Below, one piece after another: positions 7,934 through 15,387 of a stretch of 37,511 nucleotides of DNA. Made by a program: the position numbers and the translations under genes. The stretch comes from Clostridia bacterium (GTDB taxonomy: Bacteria; Bacillota; Clostridia; Christensenellales; Aristaeellaceae). A model generated the notes under the pieces. The model ran no database searches and was not told where the DNA came from. It saw only the letters and a list, made by a program, of their open reading frames with translations. The stretch is taken from positions 1 through 37,511 of the forward strand of contig JAFULL010000066.1 of NCBI GenBank assembly GCA_017473345.1, read 5' to 3'. Position 1 is the stretch's first letter; every line of letters begins with the position of its first letter.

Positions 7934-9214
7934 TTACACCGACAGCATCGAGCGGAAGAACTGCACGGCCGTCTGCAGGGTGCCGTCGGTCACGGTGCAC
8001 ATGCTCTTGAGCGCCTCTTCGCCGGTGACCATGAAGGGAGAGAAGCGGTATACGCGGCGGCCCAGCGGCGCATAGAAGCGGCCGTCAGTCACATAGGGGC
8101 TGAGGCTGGGCACGATGACCACGCGGTCAAACTGGATTTCGATGGCGGTGGAAAGCGCGTCCCACGCTTCGCCGGAGGGATCACTGCACGCGCTTGCGTC
8201 GTTTTCCACGTGGAAGGTGAGATGCAGGTCGTCGTTGCCCGCAAGCTGGCGCAGGTGGTGGCGGTATTCGCTCACCTTCTGCCCGGGGATCAGTGTCTGG
8301 ATGAACTTCAGTTCACCCGCAGCAGCGGGGTTTTCCGGCGTACCGGCGGCGTTCATGGCGTACACCGTGCGCCTGGACCAGAAAAACTGGCTCATGATGG
8401 CGCGCCTGCGCCACAAAAGCCGCAAAAGAGGGAACGTCAGCCGCGGATGGCCGGTGAGCTGGCGCTGCAAAAACGGCGCTTTTTTGGCAAGCTCTTTGAG
8501 CATCATCTCGCTGGAGGGACACAGCTTTGCATGGCAGGGGCGGCGCGTCATGCGCGCTGCTGCGCGCAAAAGCTCGTTGACAGGACTCTTGTGTCCGCAG
8601 CCGCGGCGCGCGCATACGGCTTCATCCGCCCTGAGCACGCCGTGCATCTCGCCCTTTTCCGTCACGCCCACCAGCGCCAGCGGCGCGTTTTTGGGCAGAT
8701 ACGTGCGGAAGGCGTCCATGGTGACGTATCCGCCGTAGTCCAGCACAAAGCAGGGGGAGATGCTGCGCGCCTTGAGGTGGTCGGCAATGCTCTTTGCGCC
8801 TGCGCCGCCGGAAAGACCGTCCATCGAAATGGCCAGCATCAGGTCGCCGCCGGGATGGTAGCCCTCGCCCAGCAGCGCTTCCAGCGCCTCCAGAAGAGAG
8901 ACCAGATGCGCGCGTGAAAGCGGCACGCTCATGGGCAGCTCGTGCGGGCAGGCGGCGATGGGCGTGCCCTCCGGCGCGTCCAGATGAGAAACGAACACCA
9001 AAGGCCCTGCGATGTTTGCACCCGGCATTTCCAAAAGCAATGCGCCGTTGTCAAACGTTTTGGATTCCAGCCGCTCGAAAATGCGCGGATAGTGCTGCCT
9101 GAGCACCTCGCGTGCCTGCCGCGCGCCTTCGGGCGAATAGTTGCGGTACAGGCTCAGCCGGCGCAGCACGTCACGCGCGCGGTCGTAGTTGAGGGGGGCC
9201 AGAAATTCGGTCAT
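7934..9214 (-). CDS. M20/PM20D1-like peptidase homologue, apparently catalytically dead
   Basis: This 426-aa protein follows the M20 metallopeptidase layout of the PM20D1/carboxypeptidase S type. The first metal motif is VSHLDAP (His77, Asp79). However, the GRG-x-x-D-x-K segment that carries the bridging Asp is missing (the sequence runs PLSRAHLVSLLEALEALL). The usual DEE, with the catalytic Glu and a metal ligand, is replaced by MDGLSGG (131-137). The C-terminal TDSRH ligand region reads TDGRFYAPLG, without the His. LDYGG (158-162) replaces LDEGG. It is probably a non-enzymatic relative or has changed chemistry. GGAGG is 7 bases before ATG 9214. It is the first gene of the leftward cluster, 23 bases upstream of the membrane protein. 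Confidence 0.7.
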   Translation of the reverse strand: MTEFLAPLNYDRARDVLRRLSLYRNYSPEGARQAREVLRQHYPRIFERLESKTFDNGALLLEMPGANIAGPLVFVSHLDAPEGTPIAACPHELPMSVPLSRAHLVSLLEALEALLGEGYHPGGDLMLAISMDGLSGGAGAKSIADHLKARSISPCFVLDYGGYVTMDAFRTYLPKNAPLALVGVTEKGEMHGVLRADEAVCARRGCGHKSPVNELLRAAARMTRRPCHAKLCPSSEMMLKELAKKAPFLQRQLTGHPRLTFPLLRLLWRRRAIMSQFFWSRRTVYAMNAAGTPENPAAAGELKFIQTLIPGQKVSEYRHHLRQLAGNDDLHLTFHVENDASACSDPSGEAWDALSTAIEIQFDRVVIVPSLSPYVTDGRFYAPLGRRVYRFSPFMVTGEEALKSMCTVTDGTLQTAVQFFRSMLSV

Positions 9215-9798
9215 GGGGCTGCCTCCGTTGTGAAAAACATTCTACCTGAATCATTTCGACGGTGGACGGGTTTTGTCCTGCCGTTCAAGCATACGATGAG
9301 ATAGAACAAACGGAAATAAAGCGCACCTGATTTTCTAATACAATATCCACATAAACCATGCCTGCGAAAATGTTACATTTCCTCCACATGTGGGAGAGGA
9401 AAATTCATAATCTTCCCACAAGTTTTCCACATAAAAAGTCTCGTTTTCCACATTTGCTCCGTATGTGGAAAACTTATTCACATGGTATCTGCCCACAGAA
9501 AGTTTTCCACAATACGACGCTTTTCCCAATCAAAACGGGCACTTTTTCTGTGGAAAACCATGTGGAAAGTGTGGAAATCCACATGAAAAAGTCTTCCACA
9601 TCGCTGTGGAAAGAATGCACGTTTGCGAACTGTCCACAGGGGGGGATGTGGAATATTCCACAGGCGTCCCAATCCTTTCTGGCAGCAGGTTTTCCAGCCT
9701 GTACAGGTTTGGAAGAAATGATGGATGATGTTTATTCTGTATTGCTTTTTATTCCGTTTTAAACAAAACAAGTCGTCAAAAAGTTCGGGAGGGCTGTG
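9215..9798. other. Non-coding region with DnaA-box cluster (candidate oriC or DnaA-binding locus)
   Basis: This is a 584-base gap between diverging genes. TTTTCCACA occurs exactly at 9423-9431, 9444-9452 and 9503-9511 on the plus strand, and at 9464-9472 and 9549-9557 on the minus strand. Close variants lie at 9343 (ATATCCACA), 9474 (TTATTCACA), 9561 and 9605 (minus, CTTTCCACA), 9570 (minus, ATTTCCACA), 9575 (AAATCCACA), 9592 (TCTTCCACA) and 9630 (CTGTCCACA). A palindrome at 9647-9662 (TGTGGAATATTCCACA) adds two more. A stretch at 9731-9770 has only 9 G/C in 40 bases and could be an unwinding element. The usual DnaA box is TTATCCACA. No dnaA or dnaN gene is in the window. Confidence 0.7.
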
Positions 9799-10542
9799 AT
9801 GAAATCTTTCGTTTACCAAATTGTAACAAAAAAGCTGGAGAACCTGCGTATCTGTACACTGATCGTGTTGTGCGCGCTGGCGGTATGCCTCGTCATGGAG
9901 CGCACGGCGGTTGAACCGGCAGATGCACAGGGCGGCGCGCTGAGCGGGATGACCATCGCAGTCGACCCGGGCCATGGCGGATATGACGGCGGCGCGCGCG
10001 CACGCGACAGCGGGCGGTGGGAAAAGGAACTGACGCTTGAAATCGCCCTGACGGTGGAACAGGCGCTTGAGGCGCGCGGCGCGCGGGTGGTACTCACCCG
10101 CCGCGAGGATGTGTGCCTTTCCGACGGCGACACCGCCACCAAAGCGCGCAAGCGGGCCGATCTGCAAAGGCGGCTGGACATTGCTGATGAAGCCGGAGCG
10201 GACGTGTTTTTGAGCATCCACCTCAACGAATACCGCGACCGGGCGGAGAGCGGCCCGCAGGTGTTTTACCAGAAGGGCGGCGACGCAGGCCGCCTGCTTG
10301 CGGGAGTGCTTCAGCAGGCGCTCATCGACGGGCTGGATCCACAAAAACAGCGCCGGGCCATGGCGGGGGACTACTATGTGCTGCGCGGAAAGCTGCCCTC
10401 GGCGCTGGTGGAGTGCGGTTTTTTGAGCAATGCGCGCGAGGAAAAGCTGCTGATGGACGCGGCATATCAAAACCGCATCGCACAGGCCGTCGCCGACGGA
10501 ATGGAAAACTATGCGAACTGCCGCCAAAGACTTGAAAAGTAA
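9799..10542 (+). CDS. cwlD: N-acetylmuramoyl-L-alanine amidase, CwlD-like (Amidase_3)
   Basis: A 247-aa zinc amidase that cleaves the MurNAc-L-Ala bond of peptidoglycan. CwlD acts in making muramic-delta-lactam of spore cortex. An N-terminal membrane anchor (about residues 18-34) is followed by the amidase domain. Zinc ligands fit His59 (DPGHGG), Glu75 (WEKE) and His141 (SIHLNE), and catalytic Glu205 lies in VECGFLSN. ATG 9799 is preferred over the GTG one codon earlier because GGAGGG (9788-9793) is then 5 bases away rather than 2. It is the first gene to the right of the DnaA-box region. Confidence 0.88.
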   Translation: MKSFVYQIVTKKLENLRICTLIVLCALAVCLVMERTAVEPADAQGGALSGMTIAVDPGHGGYDGGARARDSGRWEKELTLEIALTVEQALEARGARVVLTRREDVCLSDGDTATKARKRADLQRRLDIADEAGADVFLSIHLNEYRDRAESGPQVFYQKGGDAGRLLAGVLQQALIDGLDPQKQRRAMAGDYYVLRGKLPSALVECGFLSNAREEKLLMDAAYQNRIAQAVADGMENYANCRQRLEK

Positions 10543-10601
10543 GCGTTTTCGTGCTAACATGGACAATGCACCAATGTGCATGAAAGCGAGGCGTTCTCCC
10601 T

Positions 10602-10997
10602 TTGACACTGCTTGCGCAGCCCCTCACCCCACAGCAGGCAAAGCTCAAAAATCCGCTTTCGCTGGCCTTTGTGGGCGACACCGTGTGGGACCTGCTCATC
10701 CGCCAGCAGCTGCTTTGTTCGCAGGCGCACGTAAACGCGCTGCACAAACAGGCGGTCAGCCGGGTCAATGCAGGCGCGCAGGCCCAGGCCGCTGCAAAGA
10801 TCGAGCCGCACCTGACCGAGGCGGAGGGCGATATCTTCCGCCGTGGGCAGAACGCGCACTCGCGTCACAACACACCCAAAAATCAGGATCCCTACGCATA
10901 CAGCCGGGCGACCGGGCTGGAGGCGCTGCTGGGCTATCTGTACCTCACCGGGCAGACGCAGCGCATTCTGGACCTGTTCAGCCTGTGCCAGCCATAA
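10602..10997 (+). CDS. mrnC: Mini-ribonuclease 3
   Basis: A 131-aa RNase III catalytic domain without the double-stranded RNA-binding domain. Family members mature 23S rRNA in the cytoplasm. The catalytic motif is FVGDTVWD (Asp26), and the C-terminal GLEALLGYLYL helix is typical. The start is TTG 10602, placed at the usual distance from the conserved LAFVGD segment; the ribosome site is weak. In B. subtilis mrnC lies directly before rlmB, yacP and sigH, and the same order is seen here with thyX inserted. Confidence 0.88.
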   Translation: MTLLAQPLTPQQAKLKNPLSLAFVGDTVWDLLIRQQLLCSQAHVNALHKQAVSRVNAGAQAQAAAKIEPHLTEAEGDIFRRGQNAHSRHNTPKNQDPYAYSRATGLEALLGYLYLTGQTQRILDLFSLCQP

Positions 10998-11010
10998 GGA
11001 GGTAAGGCGC

Positions 11011-11760
11011 ATGCCCGAAAGAGTACAGCGCGTGGCGCTGGTACGACACACTGTGGACCCCGAGGCGCTCACCGCGCTTGGCGCGCGCCTTTGCTATGCC
11101 GGCGGCGACGTTGACAGGCTGCTGAAACTGATTGAGGAAAAAGACCAGAAGGCCTTTGTGGAAAAGATCATGTCCATGGGGCATGAGAGCGTTTTGGAGC
11201 ATGTGTCGTTCACCTTCCTCATCGAAGGCGTCAGCCGCGTGCTGCTGGCCCAGCTCACCCGCCACCGCATCGCGTCCTTCAGCGTCCAGAGCCAGCGCTA
11301 CGTCAGCTATGCCGACGGCTTTGGCTACATCATCCCCCCGGCCATCCGCGACCTGGGCCCGGAAGCCGTGGCCGAGTACGAAGCCCAGATGGCCCAGATG
11401 CAAAGCTGGTACGAGGGCTGGCAGCAAAAGCTGGGCGCTGCCGGTGAAAAGAGCAACGAAGACGCGCGCTTTGTGCTGCCCAACGCCTGCGAAACGCGCA
11501 TCCTGATGACCATGAACGCCCGCGAGCTGCGCCATTTCTTTGCACTGCGCATGTGCAGCCGCGCCCAGTGGGAGATCCGTCAGATGGCGACGGATATGTT
11601 TGAGCAGTGCTGCCGCGTGGCGCCGGCCATGTTCTCGGACGCCGGCCCGGGCTGTTTGCGCGGCGCGTGCCCCGAAGGAGCCAAGAGCTGCGGCAAGGCC
11701 GCGCAGATCCGCGAAAACCGAAACACTTTTCTTGCAAATGAAGGCTTGAATACGAAGTAA
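11011..11760 (+). CDS. thyX: Flavin-dependent thymidylate synthase
   Basis: A 249-aa ThyX that methylates dUMP to dTMP using methylene-tetrahydrofolate, FAD and NADPH. The signature RHRx7S is present as RHRIASFSVQS, followed by QRYV. The LRHFFALRMCSRAQWEIR segment near the C-terminus matches the dUMP/FAD site. AAGGAGG (10996-11002) ends 8 bases before ATG 11011 and overlaps the mrnC stop, so translation is probably coupled. The next gene's AAGGAGA overlaps the thyX stop in the same way. Confidence 0.93.
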   Translation: MPERVQRVALVRHTVDPEALTALGARLCYAGGDVDRLLKLIEEKDQKAFVEKIMSMGHESVLEHVSFTFLIEGVSRVLLAQLTRHRIASFSVQSQRYVSYADGFGYIIPPAIRDLGPEAVAEYEAQMAQMQSWYEGWQQKLGAAGEKSNEDARFVLPNACETRILMTMNARELRHFFALRMCSRAQWEIRQMATDMFEQCCRVAPAMFSDAGPGCLRGACPEGAKSCGKAAQIRENRNTFLANEGLNTK

Positions 11761-11772
11761 GGAGAAAATACT

Positions 11773-12960
11773 ATGGCTTTTTATAAGGATTTTGAAAAGA
11801 AGACCCGCCAGGAAAAGCGCGACGCCGCTTTCAGCCGCGGCGGTTTTGAAGATGAAGGCAGCGGCTACTCCAAGGGCCGCAGCTACGGCGAAAAGCGCAG
11901 CGATGACCGCCGCCCCGGCTATGGCCGCCGCGATGATAACCGCCGCTTTGGCGAAGGCAACGACAAGAAGCGCTACCTCAACGGCAAGAACGGCTACGGC
12001 GAGCATATGCCCCGCAACCAGCGCAGCGAGGAAAGTCGCTTTGAAAAGAAGGACAAGCCCTCCTACGAAAGCAGCCGCTTCCAGCCCCGCGGCGAGCGTT
12101 CCTTCGAGAAGAAGCCTGTTCGTCCGGAACGTCGTTTTGAGGACAAGCCCGAGCGCCGTTTTGAGCGCAAGTTCGATATGCCCGAGCAGCCCGCGCAGTA
12201 CGCCGCGCCCGTGATGGACGACGACGGCGACGTGGTGCCCGCCGAGAACCTGCTCAGCGGCCGCAACCCCATCCGCGAGGCCCTCAAGAGCGGCCGCGAC
12301 ATCGAAAAGCTGCTGGTGGCCCGCGGCGAGCTGTCCGGCTCCGCCCGCGAGATCGTGCAGATGGCCAAAGAGCGCCGCATCCCCGTGCAGGAGGTCGACC
12401 GCACCCGCCTGGACGCCATCACCCACAACCATCAGGGCATGCTGGCCTTCGCCAGCGCCTATCAGTACAGCACCGTGGAAGCCATGCTCGAGCTGGCCGA
12501 GGAGCGCGGCGAAGCGCCCTTCATCGTGCTTCTGGACGGCATCACCGATCCCCACAACCTGGGCGCCATCATCCGTACTGCCGAATGCGCGGGCGCGCAC
12601 GGCGTCATCGTGCAGGAGCGCCGCGCCGTGGGCCTTACCCCCGCTGCCGTCAAGGCCAGCGCCGGCGCTGTGGAATACCTGCCCGTGGCCCGCGTGACCA
12701 ACCTTGCCAACACCCTTGAAGTGCTCAAGGCGCAGAACATCTGGGCCTATGCCGCCGACATGGACGGCGAAGACTACGCCACGACCGATTTCTCCGGCGG
12801 CGTGGCGCTGGTCATCGGCGCTGAGGGCGAGGGCGTCAGCCGCCGCATTCTGGATGTGTGCGACAAGACCGTGTCCCTGCCCATCAAGGGCAAGCTGGAC
12901 AGCCTCAACGCGAGCGTGGCGGCGGGCGTATTGATGTACGCTGTGCTGCGCAGCCGTTAA
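11773..12960 (+). CDS. rlmB: 23S rRNA 2'-O-methyltransferase RlmB/TrmH family with long disordered N-terminus
   Basis: A 395-aa protein. Residues 1 to about 150 are low-complexity and rich in Arg, Glu, Lys, Gly, Ser, Tyr and Phe, with repeated RRFE/ERRF and GYG/SYG patches. Residues from about 157 hold the SpoU substrate-binding domain (LLSGRNPIREAL). After that comes the knotted SAM-binding methyltransferase domain with the three motifs DPHNLGAIIRTAE, ALVIGAEGEGVS and LPIKGKLDSLNASVAAGVL. RlmB methylates a guanosine of 23S rRNA. Ordinary RlmB is about 245 aa. AAGGAGA (11759-11765) lies 7 bases before ATG 11773. The tail may bind RNA; that is inference. Confidence 0.9.
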   Translation: MAFYKDFEKKTRQEKRDAAFSRGGFEDEGSGYSKGRSYGEKRSDDRRPGYGRRDDNRRFGEGNDKKRYLNGKNGYGEHMPRNQRSEESRFEKKDKPSYESSRFQPRGERSFEKKPVRPERRFEDKPERRFERKFDMPEQPAQYAAPVMDDDGDVVPAENLLSGRNPIREALKSGRDIEKLLVARGELSGSAREIVQMAKERRIPVQEVDRTRLDAITHNHQGMLAFASAYQYSTVEAMLELAEERGEAPFIVLLDGITDPHNLGAIIRTAECAGAHGVIVQERRAVGLTPAAVKASAGAVEYLPVARVTNLANTLEVLKAQNIWAYAADMDGEDYATTDFSGGVALVIGAEGEGVSRRILDVCDKTVSLPIKGKLDSLNASVAAGVLMYAVLRSR

Positions 12961-12963
12961 AAA

Positions 12964-13476
12964 ATGAAACCCCTTCTGTATGTGGATGGCTACAACGTGA
13001 TCGGCGCATGGCCCCGGGCCAACCGTGAACAGTGGCCGCTGGACGAGTGCCGCGACCGGCTCATCCACCTTTTGCAGGACTACGCAGGCTATACCGACCA
13101 GGAGGTCTGCGTGGTGTTTGACGGCTACAAGGCCGACCGCAGCACGCGCAGCATTGAAAGCCGCGCCGAGGCGATGACGGTGGTGTATACCCGTCACGGC
13201 GAGACCGCCGACCACTACATTGAGCGCATGTGCCAGCAGCTGCCCAAGTACCGGGAGGCCCGCGTGGCCACCAGCGACTCGGTGGAGCAGACCATCATTC
13301 TGGGGCGCGGCGCCACCCGCATGAGCGCGCGCGAACTGTGGCGCGAGCTGGAGCAGGAACGCTCCGCCGGGCGCGGCAGGCACCAGACCCCGTCCGCCCA
13401 GCAGCGAACGGCGCTGAGTTCAGCACTGTCTGAGGAACAGTATGCGCTGCTGGACAAGCTGAGACGTCAGAAATAA
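12964..13476 (+). CDS. yacP: YacP/Rae1-like NYN-domain ribonuclease
   Basis: A 170-aa PIN-like NYN nuclease. It starts with LLYVDGYNVIGAW (acidic Asp8) and continues with VVFDGYKAD and VATSDSVEQ, which supply the other metal-binding acids of the fold. B. subtilis YacP (Rae1) cuts mRNA on the ribosome. ATG 12964 follows the rlmB stop by only three bases with no clear ribosome site, so translation probably relies on coupling. The sigH gene starts 15 bases downstream. Confidence 0.88.
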   Translation: MKPLLYVDGYNVIGAWPRANREQWPLDECRDRLIHLLQDYAGYTDQEVCVVFDGYKADRSTRSIESRAEAMTVVYTRHGETADHYIERMCQQLPKYREARVATSDSVEQTIILGRGATRMSARELWRELEQERSAGRGRHQTPSAQQRTALSSALSEEQYALLDKLRRQK

Positions 13477-13491
13477 GGCAGGTGAAAACCC

Positions 13492-14253
13492 ATGACCGAA
13501 CACGAGGAAGAGATCCTCATGACCGAGCCTGACGAACTGGAACAGGAACGGTTTGAGGAGGAAGAGGAAGAAGAACAGGAAGACGAGCTGGAAGAAATGG
13601 ACAGCTCGTGGGAAACTGTGCTCAGCAGCCGTTTTGCCGACGTTCCCGACGAGCAGGTCGTGGGGCTTGCGCAGCAGGGCGACAGCGTGGCTGTGGAATA
13701 TCTGCTGGGCAAATACAAAAACTTTGTGAGGTCCAAGGCGCGCAGCTATTTCCTCATCGGCGCAGACCATGAGGACATCGTGCAGGAAGGCATGATCGGC
13801 CTTTTCAAGGCTGTGCGCGATTATCAGGCGGAAAGGCTTTCCAGCTTCCGCGCGTTTGCGGAGCTGTGCATTACCCGTCAGATCATCACCGCCATCAAGA
13901 CGGCCACCCGCCAGAAGCACGTGCCGCTAAACTCCTATGTGTCGCTCAACAAGCCCATCTACGATGAGGAGAGCGACCGCACCCTGATGGACGTCATCGT
14001 CGAGGGGCGCGCGCAGAACCCCGAGGAGCTCATCATTGGGCGCGAAAACCTGGTGTCCATCCGCGACCGGGTGGACAAGGTGCTCAGTTCCCTTGAGCAG
14101 GATGTGCTCAACGCCTATCTGGACGGCAAAAGCTATCAGGAGATCGCTGATAAGCTGGGCCGCCACGTGAAATCCATCGACAATGCCCTGCAGCGAGTGA
14201 AGCGCAAGCTGGAAAAATACATGGAAGAAGCCCGCGCGCAGGAGGAAGAATAA
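13492..14253 (+). CDS. sigH: SigH-like RNA polymerase sigma factor with acidic N-terminal extension
   Basis: A 253-aa sigma-70 family factor. The core matches SigH, which directs early sporulation genes: region 2 has KYKNFVRSKARSYFLIGAD, EDIVQEGMIGLFKAVRD and SSFRAFAELCITRQIITAIK, and region 4 has LSSLEQDVLNAYLDGKSYQE with a helix-turn-helix. B. subtilis SigH is 218 aa; here 22 of the first 37 residues are Asp or Glu, including seven Glu in a row. A second ATG at 13519 would remove nine residues only. AGGCAGGTG precedes ATG 13492. A strong terminator follows. The place after yacP matches B. subtilis. Confidence 0.9.
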   Translation: MTEHEEEILMTEPDELEQERFEEEEEEEQEDELEEMDSSWETVLSSRFADVPDEQVVGLAQQGDSVAVEYLLGKYKNFVRSKARSYFLIGADHEDIVQEGMIGLFKAVRDYQAERLSSFRAFAELCITRQIITAIKTATRQKHVPLNSYVSLNKPIYDEESDRTLMDVIVEGRAQNPEELIIGRENLVSIRDRVDKVLSSLEQDVLNAYLDGKSYQEIADKLGRHVKSIDNALQRVKRKLEKYMEEARAQEEE

Positions 14254-14273
14254 CACCCGACGCCGACAAACAT

Positions 14274-14312
14274 GCCGGAGGTCACTCCGACCTCCGGCTG
14301 TTTTGCTTTTTT
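14274..14312 (+). terminator. Terminator after sigH
   Basis: A perfect 10-bp stem (GCCGGAGGTC, 14274-14283, with GACCTCCGGC, 14289-14298) and a 5-base loop are followed by TGTTTTGCTTTTTT. Confidence 0.9.
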
Positions 14313-14340
14313 GAAATGATTTTCAGGAGCCGATACGACC

Positions 14341-15387
14341 ATGCCGGACGAGATCTATGAGCTTGTCGCGCAGGGCGCGCGATACTGGTTTTTGTTTTTG
14401 ATGGCGCTCATCGCATGGCGCAGCTGGCGATGGTACCGCCGCGACCGCCGACAGGCGAAAAAGCGTCTGAAGCTGCTGCCGGACGCCGGCTTTGTGGGCG
14501 AAATGGTGGTGCTGCAGGGCGGCAAGGGCCTTGAGCGCGGCGCAGTTCTGCCCGTGCCCTGCGAGGGCACGCTGGGCGCAGCGCGCACCAACGACCTGTG
14601 CGTGCAGGCTGCGGGCGTTGAAAAGCGCCACCTGTGGTTTCGCTACGACGAGGGCCGCGGGCTGATGGTGGAGCCCTTTGGCAAAAACGCGGTCAATGTG
14701 GACGGCGCGGATTTTGAAAGCCGCCGCGATCCGCTGTATATGGGCCATGGCTCGCGCCTGTATGTGGGCGAGGCCGAGCTTCGGCTGCGCATGTTTGCAG
14801 GCTTTGAGGCCGAGGGCACGGCGCAGCGCCGCAGCGGCGTGGAGGATGAGCCCGCACAGCAGCAGCCTCCGCAGCCCGACGCCCAGCAGATGGCCGCCTA
14901 TCAGCAGTGGATGCAGCAGCAATGGATGATGCAGCAATATGCGCAGCAGCAGGCGTATCAGCAGGGCTACCAGCAGGCCATGGCGCAGCAGCAGTCCCCG
15001 CAGCCGGAGCTGTACGAAGAACCTGCGCCGGAAGATGAAACCGACGTATATACCTACGAAGAGGCCCGCGCGCAGGGCCTTGTGGACGATCGCGCTTTCA
15101 TGCGCCCGGCAGGCGAAAAGAAGCCCGAGCTGCCCGTGTACGAGCAGCCGCTGGCCGAGCCTGCGCCGCAGTTCTATCCGCCTGAAATGGATGCGGGCTG
15201 GGCAGATGAAGAGTATGCATGGGACGAAGAAAATGAGGACGAAGGAATGAATGGGGACGAAGTGATGAATGGGGACGAAGTCCCCGATGCGGCCGAGCCG
15301 CCGCGCAGCGCCTATGTGGGCCATGACGAGGCCGAGCGCGCCAAGCGCCGCGTGTGGGACCGCTATCTGGGAGGTGGCGCGCGATGA
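14341..15387 (+). CDS. FHA-domain membrane-anchored protein with Gln-rich region
   Basis: A 348-aa protein: one N-terminal membrane segment (about residues 13-26), a basic stretch, then a forkhead-associated fold at about 70-155 (GTLGAARTNDLCV, KRHLWF, NAVNVDG). The canonical GRS and SxxH positions read GAAR and EKRH, so phosphothreonine binding is uncertain. Residues about 178-220 are Gln-rich (QQ/QWMQQQ repeats), and the C-terminal third is acidic. An 18-base unit is repeated in tandem at 15247-15282, giving MNGDEVMNGDEV. The stop overlaps the SEDS start (ATGA). In Actinobacteria FHA proteins sit beside rodA/pbpA and recruit wall synthesis regulators; a similar role is inferred here. Confidence 0.8.
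   Translation: MPDEIYELVAQGARYWFLFLMALIAWRSWRWYRRDRRQAKKRLKLLPDAGFVGEMVVLQGGKGLERGAVLPVPCEGTLGAARTNDLCVQAAGVEKRHLWFRYDEGRGLMVEPFGKNAVNVDGADFESRRDPLYMGHGSRLYVGEAELRLRMFAGFEAEGTAQRRSGVEDEPAQQQPPQPDAQQMAAYQQWMQQQWMMQQYAQQQAYQQGYQQAMAQQQSPQPELYEEPAPEDETDVYTYEEARAQGLVDDRAFMRPAGEKKPELPVYEQPLAEPAPQFYPPEMDAGWADEEYAWDEENEDEGMNGDEVMNGDEVPDAAEPPRSAYVGHDEAERAKRRVWDRYLGGGAR
15247..15282 (+). repeat. Tandem 18-base repeat inside the FHA gene
   Basis: Two copies (15247-15264 and 15265-15282) differ only at the last base. They encode MNGDEV twice, which suggests slippage or a recent duplication. Confidence 0.85.

Noticed and set aside
9343..9662. CRISPR array or simple direct-repeat array
   Set aside because: The repeated unit is only about 9 bases, occurs on both strands and has irregular spacing. 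This fits protein-binding boxes, not a CRISPR.
10978..13383. An 801-codon minus-strand open frame opposite thyX, rlmB and yacP
   Set aside because: The three plus-strand genes have clear family motifs and ribosome sites. The antisense frame is low-complexity (Ala/His/Gly-rich), as expected from GC-rich codon positions.
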